19,054 nucleotides of DNA, taken from NCBI GenBank assembly GCA_016303095.1, contig JAEDMH010000036.1:1-19054 (forward strand). Direction: 5' to 3'. Positions 1-7,738 of this stretch are shown piece after piece. A program made the translations under genes and the position numbers. The notes under the pieces were generated by a model that ran no database searches, had not been told where the DNA came from, and saw nothing but the letters and a program-made list of their open reading frames with translations. This DNA is from Lentisphaeria bacterium (lineage in GTDB: Bacteria; Verrucomicrobiota; Lentisphaeria; Oligosphaerales; Oligosphaeraceae). The stretch's first letter is position 1. Each line of letters opens with the position of its first letter.

Positions 1-1292
1 GGCTCCTTTCGAGTATAGACGGGGGCGTCTTTGGGGACGTATCCGTGGTCGGAGCCCTGGTACCAGTGGATGGTTTTGGGGCAGGTGAGTCGGTTATAGA
101 AGATGGCGACGCCGGAGGGGGGGCAGATGTAGTCTCCCAGTCCTGCCCTGGGGATTTCCACGGGGCATTGGATGCGGTGGGCCATGTGGATGGTGTCGTA
201 GTATTCCAGACCTGGGGCGTAGGGGATTCTCCAGGAGCCGAAGGCGCGTCCGAAGCGGGACTGTCCGGCGGCGTCGCAGTGCCAGGGGATGGAGGGTCTG
301 GCGAGGGTCACATCGGGATCCAGGGCGGCGGCCCAGATGGTTTGGAGTCCGCCTTGGCTTCCCCCCTCGGCCACCAGATCGGTTCCGTTCCATTCGGGGA
401 GGCTCTTGAGATATTCCAGCGCCCGGAGGAGGCGGAGGACCATGCCGTGGAAGTAGGCGGTGTCAGGGGAGGCGTTTTCCTGGGGATCGAAGGCGTAGGT
501 GTAGCGGTCCGAGCGGATCTTGTTTCCAAACTCTTCGTAGTAGGCATCGGATTGGAGGAGGTCGGCGCCGTGGGCGTTCACCTGGAAGGCGATGCGTTCG
601 GTGTCCCAGAATTCCGGGGGGTGCTGGAAGAGATTGGCGTCGTATGCGTATCCGTGGAAGTAGGCGACGGCGGGGAGCTTGGTTTCCTGGGCCATGTCGG
701 GGATGGAGAGGAATCCGGTGGCGGGGCGTCCTCCGGGGCAATCCAGGGAGACGGCGTAGATGGAGAGCTTTTTTGCCTCGTCTCGCTTCACCAAGGTGCG
801 GGTGGCCTTTAGGGGAACCTCCTTCAGGAGGGCCTTCTGAGCTTCCCAATAGGCGTCGAAATCCTCGGGCGCCGGCACGCCTTGGAGAGACTCGGGATGG
901 ACGGCGGCTCCGCAGTTGGCGTAGACATCCCGTCCATTCTTCTGGAGGAGCCGCTGGCCCTGTCCATCGGTGACGACGAAGTAGACCCAGACGAATCCCT
1001 GGTTGTTGAGGGAGGTGGTGTAGGTGATGGGGTGGGCGGTTTGCCAGGGGGCGCTTCCCTCTTCCTGGATGCCGTCATCTCCCCGTCGCACCCAATGGAC
1101 AGTGCTTCCCGGGGGCAATTGGGGGTTGTAGGGGCCGAAGGTCACCGTGAAGGTGATGGGTTCCCCCGCCTCATAGGTGAGGGGATCCTTGTCGGTAATG
1201 GCGTTGAAGTAGGGGAGAGCCTCCTGGAGGGCGTCGCCCCATAGGGCGGCCGTGGCCAGGCAGAAACAGAGAAGGAGGGCGCGTTTGCACAT
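1..1292 (-). CDS. Secreted acetylxylan esterase-like hydrolase (CE7/AXE1 family), 3' end outside window
   Basis: The reading frame is open from the ATG at 1292 to the left edge: 430 codons, no stop reached. Residues 1-19 form a signal peptide (MCKRALLL..., hydrophobic to about Trp18), so the protein is probably exported. Residues about 25-130 look like a beta-rich, Ig-like extension. From about 140 the sequence follows the AXE1 alpha/beta-hydrolase pattern: an oxyanion-type YFHGY at 211-215, the nucleophile elbow GGSQGG with Ser312, the acid in GLGDYICPPSG (Asp387), and the His in GSDHGY (His416). All three triad residues are therefore inside the visible part, and probably only a short tail is missing. 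Known family members remove acetyl groups from xylo-oligosaccharides or cephalosporin C. It is last in a run of six secreted carbohydrate enzymes, 75 bp after the preceding stop. The family is clear; the substrate is inferred. No Shine-Dalgarno precedes the start; the leader is CCCTTTCCCC. Confidence 0.88.
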   Translation of the reverse strand, partial: MCKRALLLCFCLATAALWGDALQEALPYFNAITDKDPLTYEAGEPITFTVTFGPYNPQLPPGSTVHWVRRGDDGIQEEGSAPWQTAHPITYTTSLNNQGFVWVYFVVTDGQGQRLLQKNGRDVYANCGAAVHPESLQGVPAPEDFDAYWEAQKALLKEVPLKATRTLVKRDEAKKLSIYAVSLDCPGGRPATGFLSIPDMAQETKLPAVAYFHGYAYDANLFQHPPEFWDTERIAFQVNAHGADLLQSDAYYEEFGNKIRSDRYTYAFDPQENASPDTAYFHGMVLRLLRALEYLKSLPEWNGTDLVAEGGSQGGLQTIWAAALDPDVTLARPSIPWHCDAAGQSRFGRAFGSWRIPYAPGLEYYDTIHMAHRIQCPVEIPRAGLGDYICPPSGVAIFYNRLTCPKTIHWYQGSDHGYVPKDAPVYTRKE

Positions 1293-1320
1293 GGGGAAAG
1301 GGAGAGGGAGAGGAAGAGAG

Positions 1321-1350
1321 GGGCATTCTTGGGAGAGTCCGAGAATGCCC
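1321..1350 (-). terminator. Hairpin between the unassigned glycosidase and the esterase
   Basis: A perfect 9-bp inverted repeat (GGGCATTCT at 1321-1329 and AGAATGCCC at 1342-1350) encloses a 12-nt loop. It lies 18-47 nt beyond the stop codon at 1368, on the transcribed strand. It is followed by a CTCTCTTCC pyrimidine tract, not a clean U run. It could be a terminator, an attenuator or an mRNA-processing or stabilising hairpin between two genes of one transcript. Confidence 0.5.
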
Positions 1351-1367
1351 TTGGGAGTGGGTCGGGG

Positions 1368-2630
1368 TTATTCGGTGATCTTCAGCAGGAGGGCCTGTCC
1401 GGGGGCGAGCCAGACGTTTTCCCCGGCGAAGCGGGAGAGGGTGTCCTTGCGGAATTGGCTGACCACCTGGATGTCGGCGGGGGTTCCGTTGCGCCATTGG
1501 AGATCGGCGATGGAGGTGGAGCGCTCCAGATTTTTGTTGAGCACCATCACATAGATCTCCCCATTCTCCCGATCCCGGAATTCGCCCACGGCGATGTCCT
1601 GGTTGTCCGCGGCGGGGGCGGCGATCAGACTGGTTTCCTCGGGAGCGTCTTCCCGGGGCAGGCGTTCCCGGCCGTTGGGCACGAAATGGTAGACCTTGGT
1701 GGACTCCAGGCGATTCAGGGTTTTGGCGATGCACTTTACGGTGTTGTTGACGAAGCGCATGGCGTACCAGGTTTCCGTGCGGTTGCCCCAGGGGTCGATG
1801 GGGGCGTGGCGATAGCTGGCCACGGAGGGGGTGTAGTAGGTGAAGTAGAGGATGCCTTTGGCGCCGTAGAGGAGGGCGCTGTAGACCTGGAAGAAGAGGT
1901 CGTTTTCCGAGGGGATGCGGTAGGGCATATGGCCCACGGAGAGGAGGCAGACATCCAGGGGGATGCCATGGGCCAGGGTGACTTCCCGGGCTTCCGCCAG
2001 CTGTTGCCAAGTGCCGCGGCGGATGGGATCGTTTCCCTCGAAGAGGGTGTAGTAGTCATAGCCCAGGTGGGCAGGCTGCAATTCCTGGATGAAGCGCTCG
2101 GCGTATTCTTTCCAGTCGGCGGCGCCCAGCTGCTTCGGGGTGGCGTAGTTGGGGAAGAGATTGATGTAGGCGTCCTTTCCGGGACGGGCCTTCTTCACCT
2201 CGTCGGCCATGATGGCCAGGTTCCGGAAGCGGGAGGTGGAGGGCTCGTCCTGGATGAAATATCCGCAGAGGGCGGGATGATCCTGGAAGAAGTCCACCGT
2301 GGCGCGAATGCCCTTCCGCAGCTCTTCCTCCGGGGCTTCGTCATCCCAGAAGTATTGGTTGGGCACCTGGTGGAAGCCCCAGGCCACCATGCCGGCCTTC
2401 TGGATGCAGTCCAACTGCTCCACGGTGCTGGCGAAGCCGGCCACGGTGATGCCGGCCTCCGCCATGTCGTCCGCCTGTTTCTGGTCGAAGAAGTAGGGGA
2501 GACCACCCCAGGCGGTGATGGGGAAGTAGTCTGGATCTCCGGGCTTGGGGGAGGGGAGGACCTGGCTCATGAGGAGGGTTTGGAGAGTGAGGAGTGTGGC
2601 GAGGGTGAGGAGGAGAGAGTGTCGCTTCAT
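1368..2630 (-). CDS. Secreted TIM-barrel-type glycoside hydrolase candidate, family not assigned
   Basis: This is a 420-aa protein with an N-terminal hydrophobic export signal (residues 5-22). I cannot name its family from memory. The order of motifs fits a (beta/alpha)8 glycosidase. It starts with FPITAWGGLPY (36-46). An acidic pair follows in GYFIQDEPS (Asp128, Glu129), at the place where clan GH-A enzymes carry the acid/base at the end of strand 4. Next come HLGYDYYTLFEG (188-199) and a late-barrel GAKGILYFTYYTP (256-268). Residues about 335-420 look like a C-terminal beta domain (VMVLNKN, VWLAPGQALLLKI). It lies 32 bp after the larger GH42-like gene and is probably co-transcribed with it. 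The start at 2630 is the only one that gives a complete signal peptide. It could be an inactive barrel or a binding protein; activity is inference. Confidence 0.72.
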   Translation of the reverse strand: MKRHSLLLTLATLLTLQTLLMSQVLPSPKPGDPDYFPITAWGGLPYFFDQKQADDMAEAGITVAGFASTVEQLDCIQKAGMVAWGFHQVPNQYFWDDEAPEEELRKGIRATVDFFQDHPALCGYFIQDEPSTSRFRNLAIMADEVKKARPGKDAYINLFPNYATPKQLGAADWKEYAERFIQELQPAHLGYDYYTLFEGNDPIRRGTWQQLAEAREVTLAHGIPLDVCLLSVGHMPYRIPSENDLFFQVYSALLYGAKGILYFTYYTPSVASYRHAPIDPWGNRTETWYAMRFVNNTVKCIAKTLNRLESTKVYHFVPNGRERLPREDAPEETSLIAAPAADNQDIAVGEFRDRENGEIYVMVLNKNLERSTSIADLQWRNGTPADIQVVSQFRKDTLSRFAGENVWLAPGQALLLKITE

Positions 2631-2662
2631 CGTAGTGTAGGGGGTTTCTGCTGGATTTTGGG

Positions 2663-5326
2663 TCAGAACATTTCCAGGACCATGGTTTCGGCGAAGTCAA
2701 GGGGAAGAGAGAAGGAGGTGACGGGAGTGGGCGTGAGGAGTTTCCCGGAACCCACTTCCCGGAGGGAGACGGGCTGGGGGAAGTCCAATTGCACTTCCGG
2801 CGGGGTGTCCTTGGTGGCGTGAAGGACCAGGTGGGTGCCGTCGGTGTAGAAGACCACATTGTCCCGGGTGTAGATATGTTCCCCTGCGGCATAGAGGAGA
2901 AGGTGAACCAGTTCCCGGGGCACCTCGGGGGAGGCGCAGAAGAAGGTCTTATCCCGTTGCAGGAGAGCGGGGGTCTGGTCGTCCGCCCAGCGGGCCAGGA
3001 TGATGTCATCCGGCTGGGGGGCGAGGGAGAAGTTCTGGCTGGCGGGGGTGCGGGGCGTCCAGGAGGCGGGGAGTCCCAGGGTTCTCCCGGATTCTGTGGC
3101 CTGGATGGCCACGGGGGCGTTCCCTTTCTTGGGGGTCAGGACGAAGCCGGTGAGTTCCCGGGAGTTTTCCAGGGAGTAGCCCTCCTCCGGGTCCATGAGG
3201 CCGGGGGCATGGCACCAAAGGACCGTCTTTCCCTGGAGCCGCTCCTTCAGAGTCTGGCGCTCCTGGCGGGTCAGGACCCAGGCGTTCCCCAGGATCAGGA
3301 CGGGAGTTTCCACTCCATTGGCCAGCAGATCCTCCAGGTAGTACATCCCTCCTGCCGCCCCGCAGCGGGAGAGGGTGCCTCGAATAAGTTCGTAGGCGGG
3401 GAAGGTGAAGTTCCGTGCATCCTTGGTGTAGATGGCTGAACGCTCCGAGGAAGTGGCCGCCACAACGGGCACGTAGGGGACGGGATTCTGGAGCTTCTGC
3501 TCCTCCATCCCCTGGAGATCCTCCATGACAGTCCATAGATTGGGATCCTCGAACCAGCCCAGCAGAGGCAGATCCATCCACCAGCATCCCAGGTTGCGGA
3601 CAATCTCCTGGGCCGTGTTCCGCAGAAGCACGTTTCGCGTGTCCCAGGGAGTGGGGATGTGGCGCTCCAGCCCTCCCAGATTGCCCCGGGCGGCCAGATA
3701 GGTCCGGCTGTCATCCTCGTAGAACCAGAGCTTCCCGGCCCGGAGAATGGATTCCGCCGGGGTCATGGAGAGTCCGGCCTCTCCCTCCCAGCGATCGGTG
3801 TAGTCAATGGGGGAGCAAAGAATGTCGATGTCGGGGGAGGCGAGGAGGCGCTGGTTGTCCAGATGCCCGCAGGCGCTCATGCGCTGCATCCGTCCGAAGG
3901 CGTTGATGTAGCCATAGAAGAAGAGGACCAGCTTTTTCTCCTGGGTGACTTCCCGGACCCGCCGGGCCACCTGGAGGATGGCGTCGGTCATGGCCTGTTG
4001 GAGGAAGAGATTGTGGTCGACGACCTTGGGATAGGCCAGGGGGTCCAGGACGGCGGTTCTGGGCTGGGCCGCTTTCCGCTCCGCCGGGGTGGGGGGCAGG
4101 GCGGTCTCCCGGGTGACGGCCTCCTCTCCCCAGGCCTCCTGAAGCGCCTGATCCGAGGGATACTTCTGGGCAAGCCAACGGCGGAAGCCCTGGATTTCCG
4201 CCGGGGAATATCCGTGGAAATCCTCCTTCCAGCTGTCCCGGTAGAACCACTCCTGGGTTTCCTGGGCGCAGGGATGATAGCCGGCAATGCGCTCTCCGTA
4301 TTTCTCCTCCAGGTGCCGGATGGTGCCCTCCAGCATGGCGAGAGCCTCCTGGAGCCACTTCTGGCTGCTGACGCTTTCATGGCGCCCATGGGAGATGCCG
4401 GAGTTGGGATCCCACTGCATCAACTCGTCGGGGTTTTGGTTCTTCCACCATTCGGGAGGATAGAGCATCAGCCGGGGGATCACATAGGCCTGGGGGTTGG
4501 CGTAGAGGATCTGGTCCATGGCGGAATCCAGGGCGGAGAAATCCTGGGCGAGGGGCGGCTGGGGCCAGGGCACCTCCAGAATGGTGGTGACAAAGTCCAC
4601 TCCGGCCTGGTGAGCCATGCGGATTTGGCGGGAGAAGACGTTGTCTCCCTCGGGGATGTCGGCGAAGGCGGCGCGGTAGGCGATGGGATGGGGGATGTAG
4701 AATCCCGGAGAGAGAAACCCTTTCTCCCAGGAACTCCAGACCCGGAAGCGGATCACGTAGCGCACCCCGTGTTCCAGCTTGGCCTTGATGCCTCTCAGAT
4801 AGAGGTGGGGATCCTTGCCGGAGAAGGCCTTGCCTGCCTGGGAGGTGAAGGTGATGGAGAGGGCGGGATTGCCCGGCTCGTCAGGATAGTCTTCGATGGC
4901 GGCTAGAAAGGAGGTCTCCTGGGGATCCCGGGGCCAGATTTCCCAGGTGCGCCCCGGCAGGGAGAGAAATTGCCCCGGGGGGGCGTCGTCAAAGCTCTGT
5001 TTCGGGAAGAGGGGCTCTCCCGTGTCCTCTCGAACTACCTCAAAGTCGTCAAGATAGTATTTTCCAGGGGAGAGGGAGAAGCGGAAGTGGAAGGTGAGAT
5101 CACATTCCTCCTCCACCACGGAAATTCGGCGGATCTCCATACGCTGATCGCCCTGCTGGAGGGGGAGGGGACTGCGCCCCCGCCCACCGTAGAACCACCG
5201 GGGACGCACCGCCACCCCGTCTTTCTCGATCCGGGGCACCCCATGGGTGGTGCGCACCCGAAATTCGGCGCTGGACAGGAGGAGGGGGGCGAGGAGGCTG
5301 GCCAGGAGGAGGGGAAGGTGTCTCAT
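2663..5326 (-). CDS. Secreted GH42-like (clan GH-A) glycosidase with beta-galactosidase trimerization-like domain
   Basis: I chose the Met at 5326 (887 aa). An in-frame Met at 5338 would add four residues, but 5326 has the TTTTCCCC leader shared with other starts here and gives a compact signal peptide (residues 1-20). Residues about 21-210 are beta-rich and resemble a carbohydrate-binding domain (YYLDDFEVV at 90-98). The catalytic barrel runs from about 225 to 600. Its features are VIPRLMLYPPEWW (282-294), a probable acid/base in GYHPCAQETQEWF (Glu356 or Glu359) and a second acidic cluster LWFYEDDSRTY (Glu537, a candidate nucleophile). Residues about 615-730 resemble the Rossmann-like trimerization domain of GH42 (YYLEDLLANG, PVLILGNAWVLT, TVLWCHAPG), and a small beta domain ends the chain. 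The fold class is fairly sure; assignment to GH42 itself is not. It follows the third GH123-like gene by 27 bp. Confidence 0.8.
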   Translation of the reverse strand: MRHLPLLLASLLAPLLLSSAEFRVRTTHGVPRIEKDGVAVRPRWFYGGRGRSPLPLQQGDQRMEIRRISVVEEECDLTFHFRFSLSPGKYYLDDFEVVREDTGEPLFPKQSFDDAPPGQFLSLPGRTWEIWPRDPQETSFLAAIEDYPDEPGNPALSITFTSQAGKAFSGKDPHLYLRGIKAKLEHGVRYVIRFRVWSSWEKGFLSPGFYIPHPIAYRAAFADIPEGDNVFSRQIRMAHQAGVDFVTTILEVPWPQPPLAQDFSALDSAMDQILYANPQAYVIPRLMLYPPEWWKNQNPDELMQWDPNSGISHGRHESVSSQKWLQEALAMLEGTIRHLEEKYGERIAGYHPCAQETQEWFYRDSWKEDFHGYSPAEIQGFRRWLAQKYPSDQALQEAWGEEAVTRETALPPTPAERKAAQPRTAVLDPLAYPKVVDHNLFLQQAMTDAILQVARRVREVTQEKKLVLFFYGYINAFGRMQRMSACGHLDNQRLLASPDIDILCSPIDYTDRWEGEAGLSMTPAESILRAGKLWFYEDDSRTYLAARGNLGGLERHIPTPWDTRNVLLRNTAQEIVRNLGCWWMDLPLLGWFEDPNLWTVMEDLQGMEEQKLQNPVPYVPVVAATSSERSAIYTKDARNFTFPAYELIRGTLSRCGAAGGMYYLEDLLANGVETPVLILGNAWVLTRQERQTLKERLQGKTVLWCHAPGLMDPEEGYSLENSRELTGFVLTPKKGNAPVAIQATESGRTLGLPASWTPRTPASQNFSLAPQPDDIILARWADDQTPALLQRDKTFFCASPEVPRELVHLLLYAAGEHIYTRDNVVFYTDGTHLVLHATKDTPPEVQLDFPQPVSLREVGSGKLLTPTPVTSFSLPLDFAETMVLEMF

Positions 5327-5353
5327 GGGGAAAAGCATTTTGAGGGAGGGAAG

Positions 5354-7723
5354 TTAAGGGGTCTGGCCGGGATGTTGCTCCAGCAGCCGGAGGAGTCGAC
5401 TGTGCTTGGCATGGGCCAGACGGGGATCCTTGCTCCAGACGGCCAGGGAAGTGACCAGGGCATCCTCCACCTCCGCTTCCTTCCTGGCCTCCCGGAGCCA
5501 CTCCTCGGCGTCGGCCTCCTGGACAGAAGGAGAACGCAGGAGTTGACGCAGCTGATCCAGGAGCATGGCATCCTCCACCCCGTCCCGCATGTATTTCAGG
5601 CGCAAACTGGGGAGAGGCCCCTTCTCTCCGGGATAGAGGAGGCGTCCATCTCCGTTGAAATTGCCGAAGGAGTTTCCATTCCAGGGGGCGGAGAGGACGG
5701 GGCCTCCCGTGACGGGAACGGGAATGGGGGCGTCCAGGGTGTAGCTGCCTCCCTCCCGCTGGATGGTGAGCCAGAGGGTGGAGGCGTAGTAAAGGAAGAT
5801 ATCCTGGTTGTCCACCTTCTTGGCCATGAAGCCCATGAGGAGCCTGGGGGCCATGCCGGGGTATTCCAGGAGGAGATTGGCGAAGGGGAGGAAGGGGCTG
5901 CAGGCCACGTAGTAGCCCACCTTCTTTCCCCGTGCCCGGGCGGCCTGGACGTTTTCCAGGTTCCCGTGGAAGATCCGGGTGCCGGGGATCCAGCCATCCA
6001 CCAGGTCGTCCAGTCCGCTTTTCACGCCGAAGGTATTGTCGTAGATGGTGGTGTAGATGGGGATTCCGGGAAGGGCCTGGCGGACCTTCTGGAGGGTTTC
6101 CCGGATCATGGGGTATTGTTCGGCGGGAGCCTCGTCAAAGCAGTAGATGTAGGCCTTGTCCAAGATGCCGGCCTCCTGGTAGGTCTGATAGGCCTCCCGG
6201 AACTGCTGGAGCCTTTCCGGGGAGAGGGCGGTGTTGAAGTAACCCAGATTGAAGTGTTTGGCTCCGTGGTTCAGGGCATAGAGATTTTCCTCCAAGGCTC
6301 TGTCTTTGTCGGGTCTGGAGTAGATTTCATCGGGCTGGAGGTGGTGGAGGAGAAGCAGGTCCATGATGGCGTGCTTGTACGCCCAGTATTCCGGGGTGCC
6401 ATAGGGAATGTGGGCGGGTCCGCCATAGCTGATGGGGGTGAAGTAGGGGGCGCCGGGTTCCAGAGCGACATCCCGCACCAGGAGGGAGAAGGGAAGGATT
6501 TGGCGTTCGCCGTCGAAGGTCACCGCCACTTCGCCCTGGTAGAGGCCGGGCTTTTGGTCCTGGGGCACCTGGACATCCAGCCACCAGCTTTGGTAGATCC
6601 CCTCTTCTAGGGAGAAGGAGGCGTGGAGTTCCTCCAGGATGGGGTCGGGCCACAGCCCGGTGTGCTCCACTTCGTAGTGGGGTTTGGGGCAGTCCACGTA
6701 TCCCACGGGGGAGAGGCGGAGGGCTTCCAGGGGGAAGGGGGTGCCGTCTTCCTGGACGGGTGCCTTTTCCAGGGTGGCCTGGACGGCTTGGAGGGGGCGG
6801 AGCGTCAGGCCCACCAGCTGGGCGGATTCTCCCTCGCCCCGGGCGGCCTCCAGGGTGTAGCTGGGGGTGGGAGGAGCCCGGAAGACGTAGGCCCCCCGGT
6901 GAATCTTCTCCTCGGGATAGCACCATAGCACGCCTAAGGCTTTGTCCCCTGCCTCTTTCTGGAAGATGCGCAGATCCAACTCGGACAGAAGCCGCTGGCA
7001 TTGGTGCTGCAGCTCCCGGGAAAAGTGAACCGCCGACGGATTCTGGAGATACTCCTCAATTTGCTTCACGATGCGACGCAGACGCCCCGTAACCTCCTCG
7101 CTCAGGCGCTCTTGACGCCACAGAAGGGATTCCCGGAGACGAGTGGCTTCCTGAACCCCTTCCTGGCGAAGCTCCTGGGGGGATCGGGATTCTCCCGTGA
7201 TGTCGCCCACGTAGATTTGGAAGGGCTTCTTGGGCTGCATGCCGAAGAAGTCCAGATGCACCACCCGGGAGAGGTCATAGTCCGCATTGAAGTCGTCCAG
7301 GGAGAGCACCAGGCGATGCCGTCCCGCGGAGAAGGCGAGGGAATACCAGGAGATGGGTCTGGCGTCTGCCTCGGTGCGGATTTCGATGCCCAGGGAGGTG
7401 CAGTCCTCGGGGAAGAAGAGTTCGATTTGGATGGACTGGAGATTGCGCCAATCTGCTTGTTCCGGGGGGATGAGGAGTTTGGCGGAGGGCCATACTTCGC
7501 TGGCGGAATAGGAGAAGTGGCCGGTGAGCCCCGGCTCGGCATTGGGCCAGGGGCGAATCTCCGCCGTCAAATCCCCTTTGGCCTCCGTGGTGGCCCAATC
7601 CGGCGCGGCCAGGGGCCTTTCATAGGAGAAGGAGTAGAGGGGGATGGTGGCGGCGGAGAGGCTTTCCGCCAACAGGAAGAGGGCCAGAATCCCCAGGAGG
7701 GCGCGAAATTGGGCGAGTTTCAT
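5354..7723 (-). CDS. Secreted GH123-like glycoside hydrolase (DUF4091 domain), paralogue C
   Basis: This is a 789-aa protein with a signal peptide (residues 1-24, cleavage near LSAA). Residues 25-175 form a beta-sandwich module ending in IYVGDITGE. Residues about 180-265 are helical and rich in Arg/Glu. Residues about 285-420 match the GH123 N-terminal domain pattern (LEAARGEGESAQLV, WWLDVQVPQDQKPGLYQG). The catalytic barrel follows, with the acidic pair YIYCFDEAP (Asp530-Glu531), which matches the Asp-Glu pair of GH123 enzymes that use substrate-assisted catalysis on beta-N-acetylgalactosaminides. The DUF4091 signature LRLKYMRDGVEDAMLLDQL is at 707-725. It is the most diverged of the three tandem copies: my hand alignment gives 69 of 106 identical residues to its upstream neighbour over the central domain. 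It is 15 bp from the preceding gene and surely in the same transcript. GalNAc specificity is inferred only. Confidence 0.88.
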   Translation of the reverse strand: MKLAQFRALLGILALFLLAESLSAATIPLYSFSYERPLAAPDWATTEAKGDLTAEIRPWPNAEPGLTGHFSYSASEVWPSAKLLIPPEQADWRNLQSIQIELFFPEDCTSLGIEIRTEADARPISWYSLAFSAGRHRLVLSLDDFNADYDLSRVVHLDFFGMQPKKPFQIYVGDITGESRSPQELRQEGVQEATRLRESLLWRQERLSEEVTGRLRRIVKQIEEYLQNPSAVHFSRELQHQCQRLLSELDLRIFQKEAGDKALGVLWCYPEEKIHRGAYVFRAPPTPSYTLEAARGEGESAQLVGLTLRPLQAVQATLEKAPVQEDGTPFPLEALRLSPVGYVDCPKPHYEVEHTGLWPDPILEELHASFSLEEGIYQSWWLDVQVPQDQKPGLYQGEVAVTFDGERQILPFSLLVRDVALEPGAPYFTPISYGGPAHIPYGTPEYWAYKHAIMDLLLLHHLQPDEIYSRPDKDRALEENLYALNHGAKHFNLGYFNTALSPERLQQFREAYQTYQEAGILDKAYIYCFDEAPAEQYPMIRETLQKVRQALPGIPIYTTIYDNTFGVKSGLDDLVDGWIPGTRIFHGNLENVQAARARGKKVGYYVACSPFLPFANLLLEYPGMAPRLLMGFMAKKVDNQDIFLYYASTLWLTIQREGGSYTLDAPIPVPVTGGPVLSAPWNGNSFGNFNGDGRLLYPGEKGPLPSLRLKYMRDGVEDAMLLDQLRQLLRSPSVQEADAEEWLREARKEAEVEDALVTSLAVWSKDPRLAHAKHSRLLRLLEQHPGQTP

Positions 7724-7738
7724 GGCGTGGCTTGGGGG

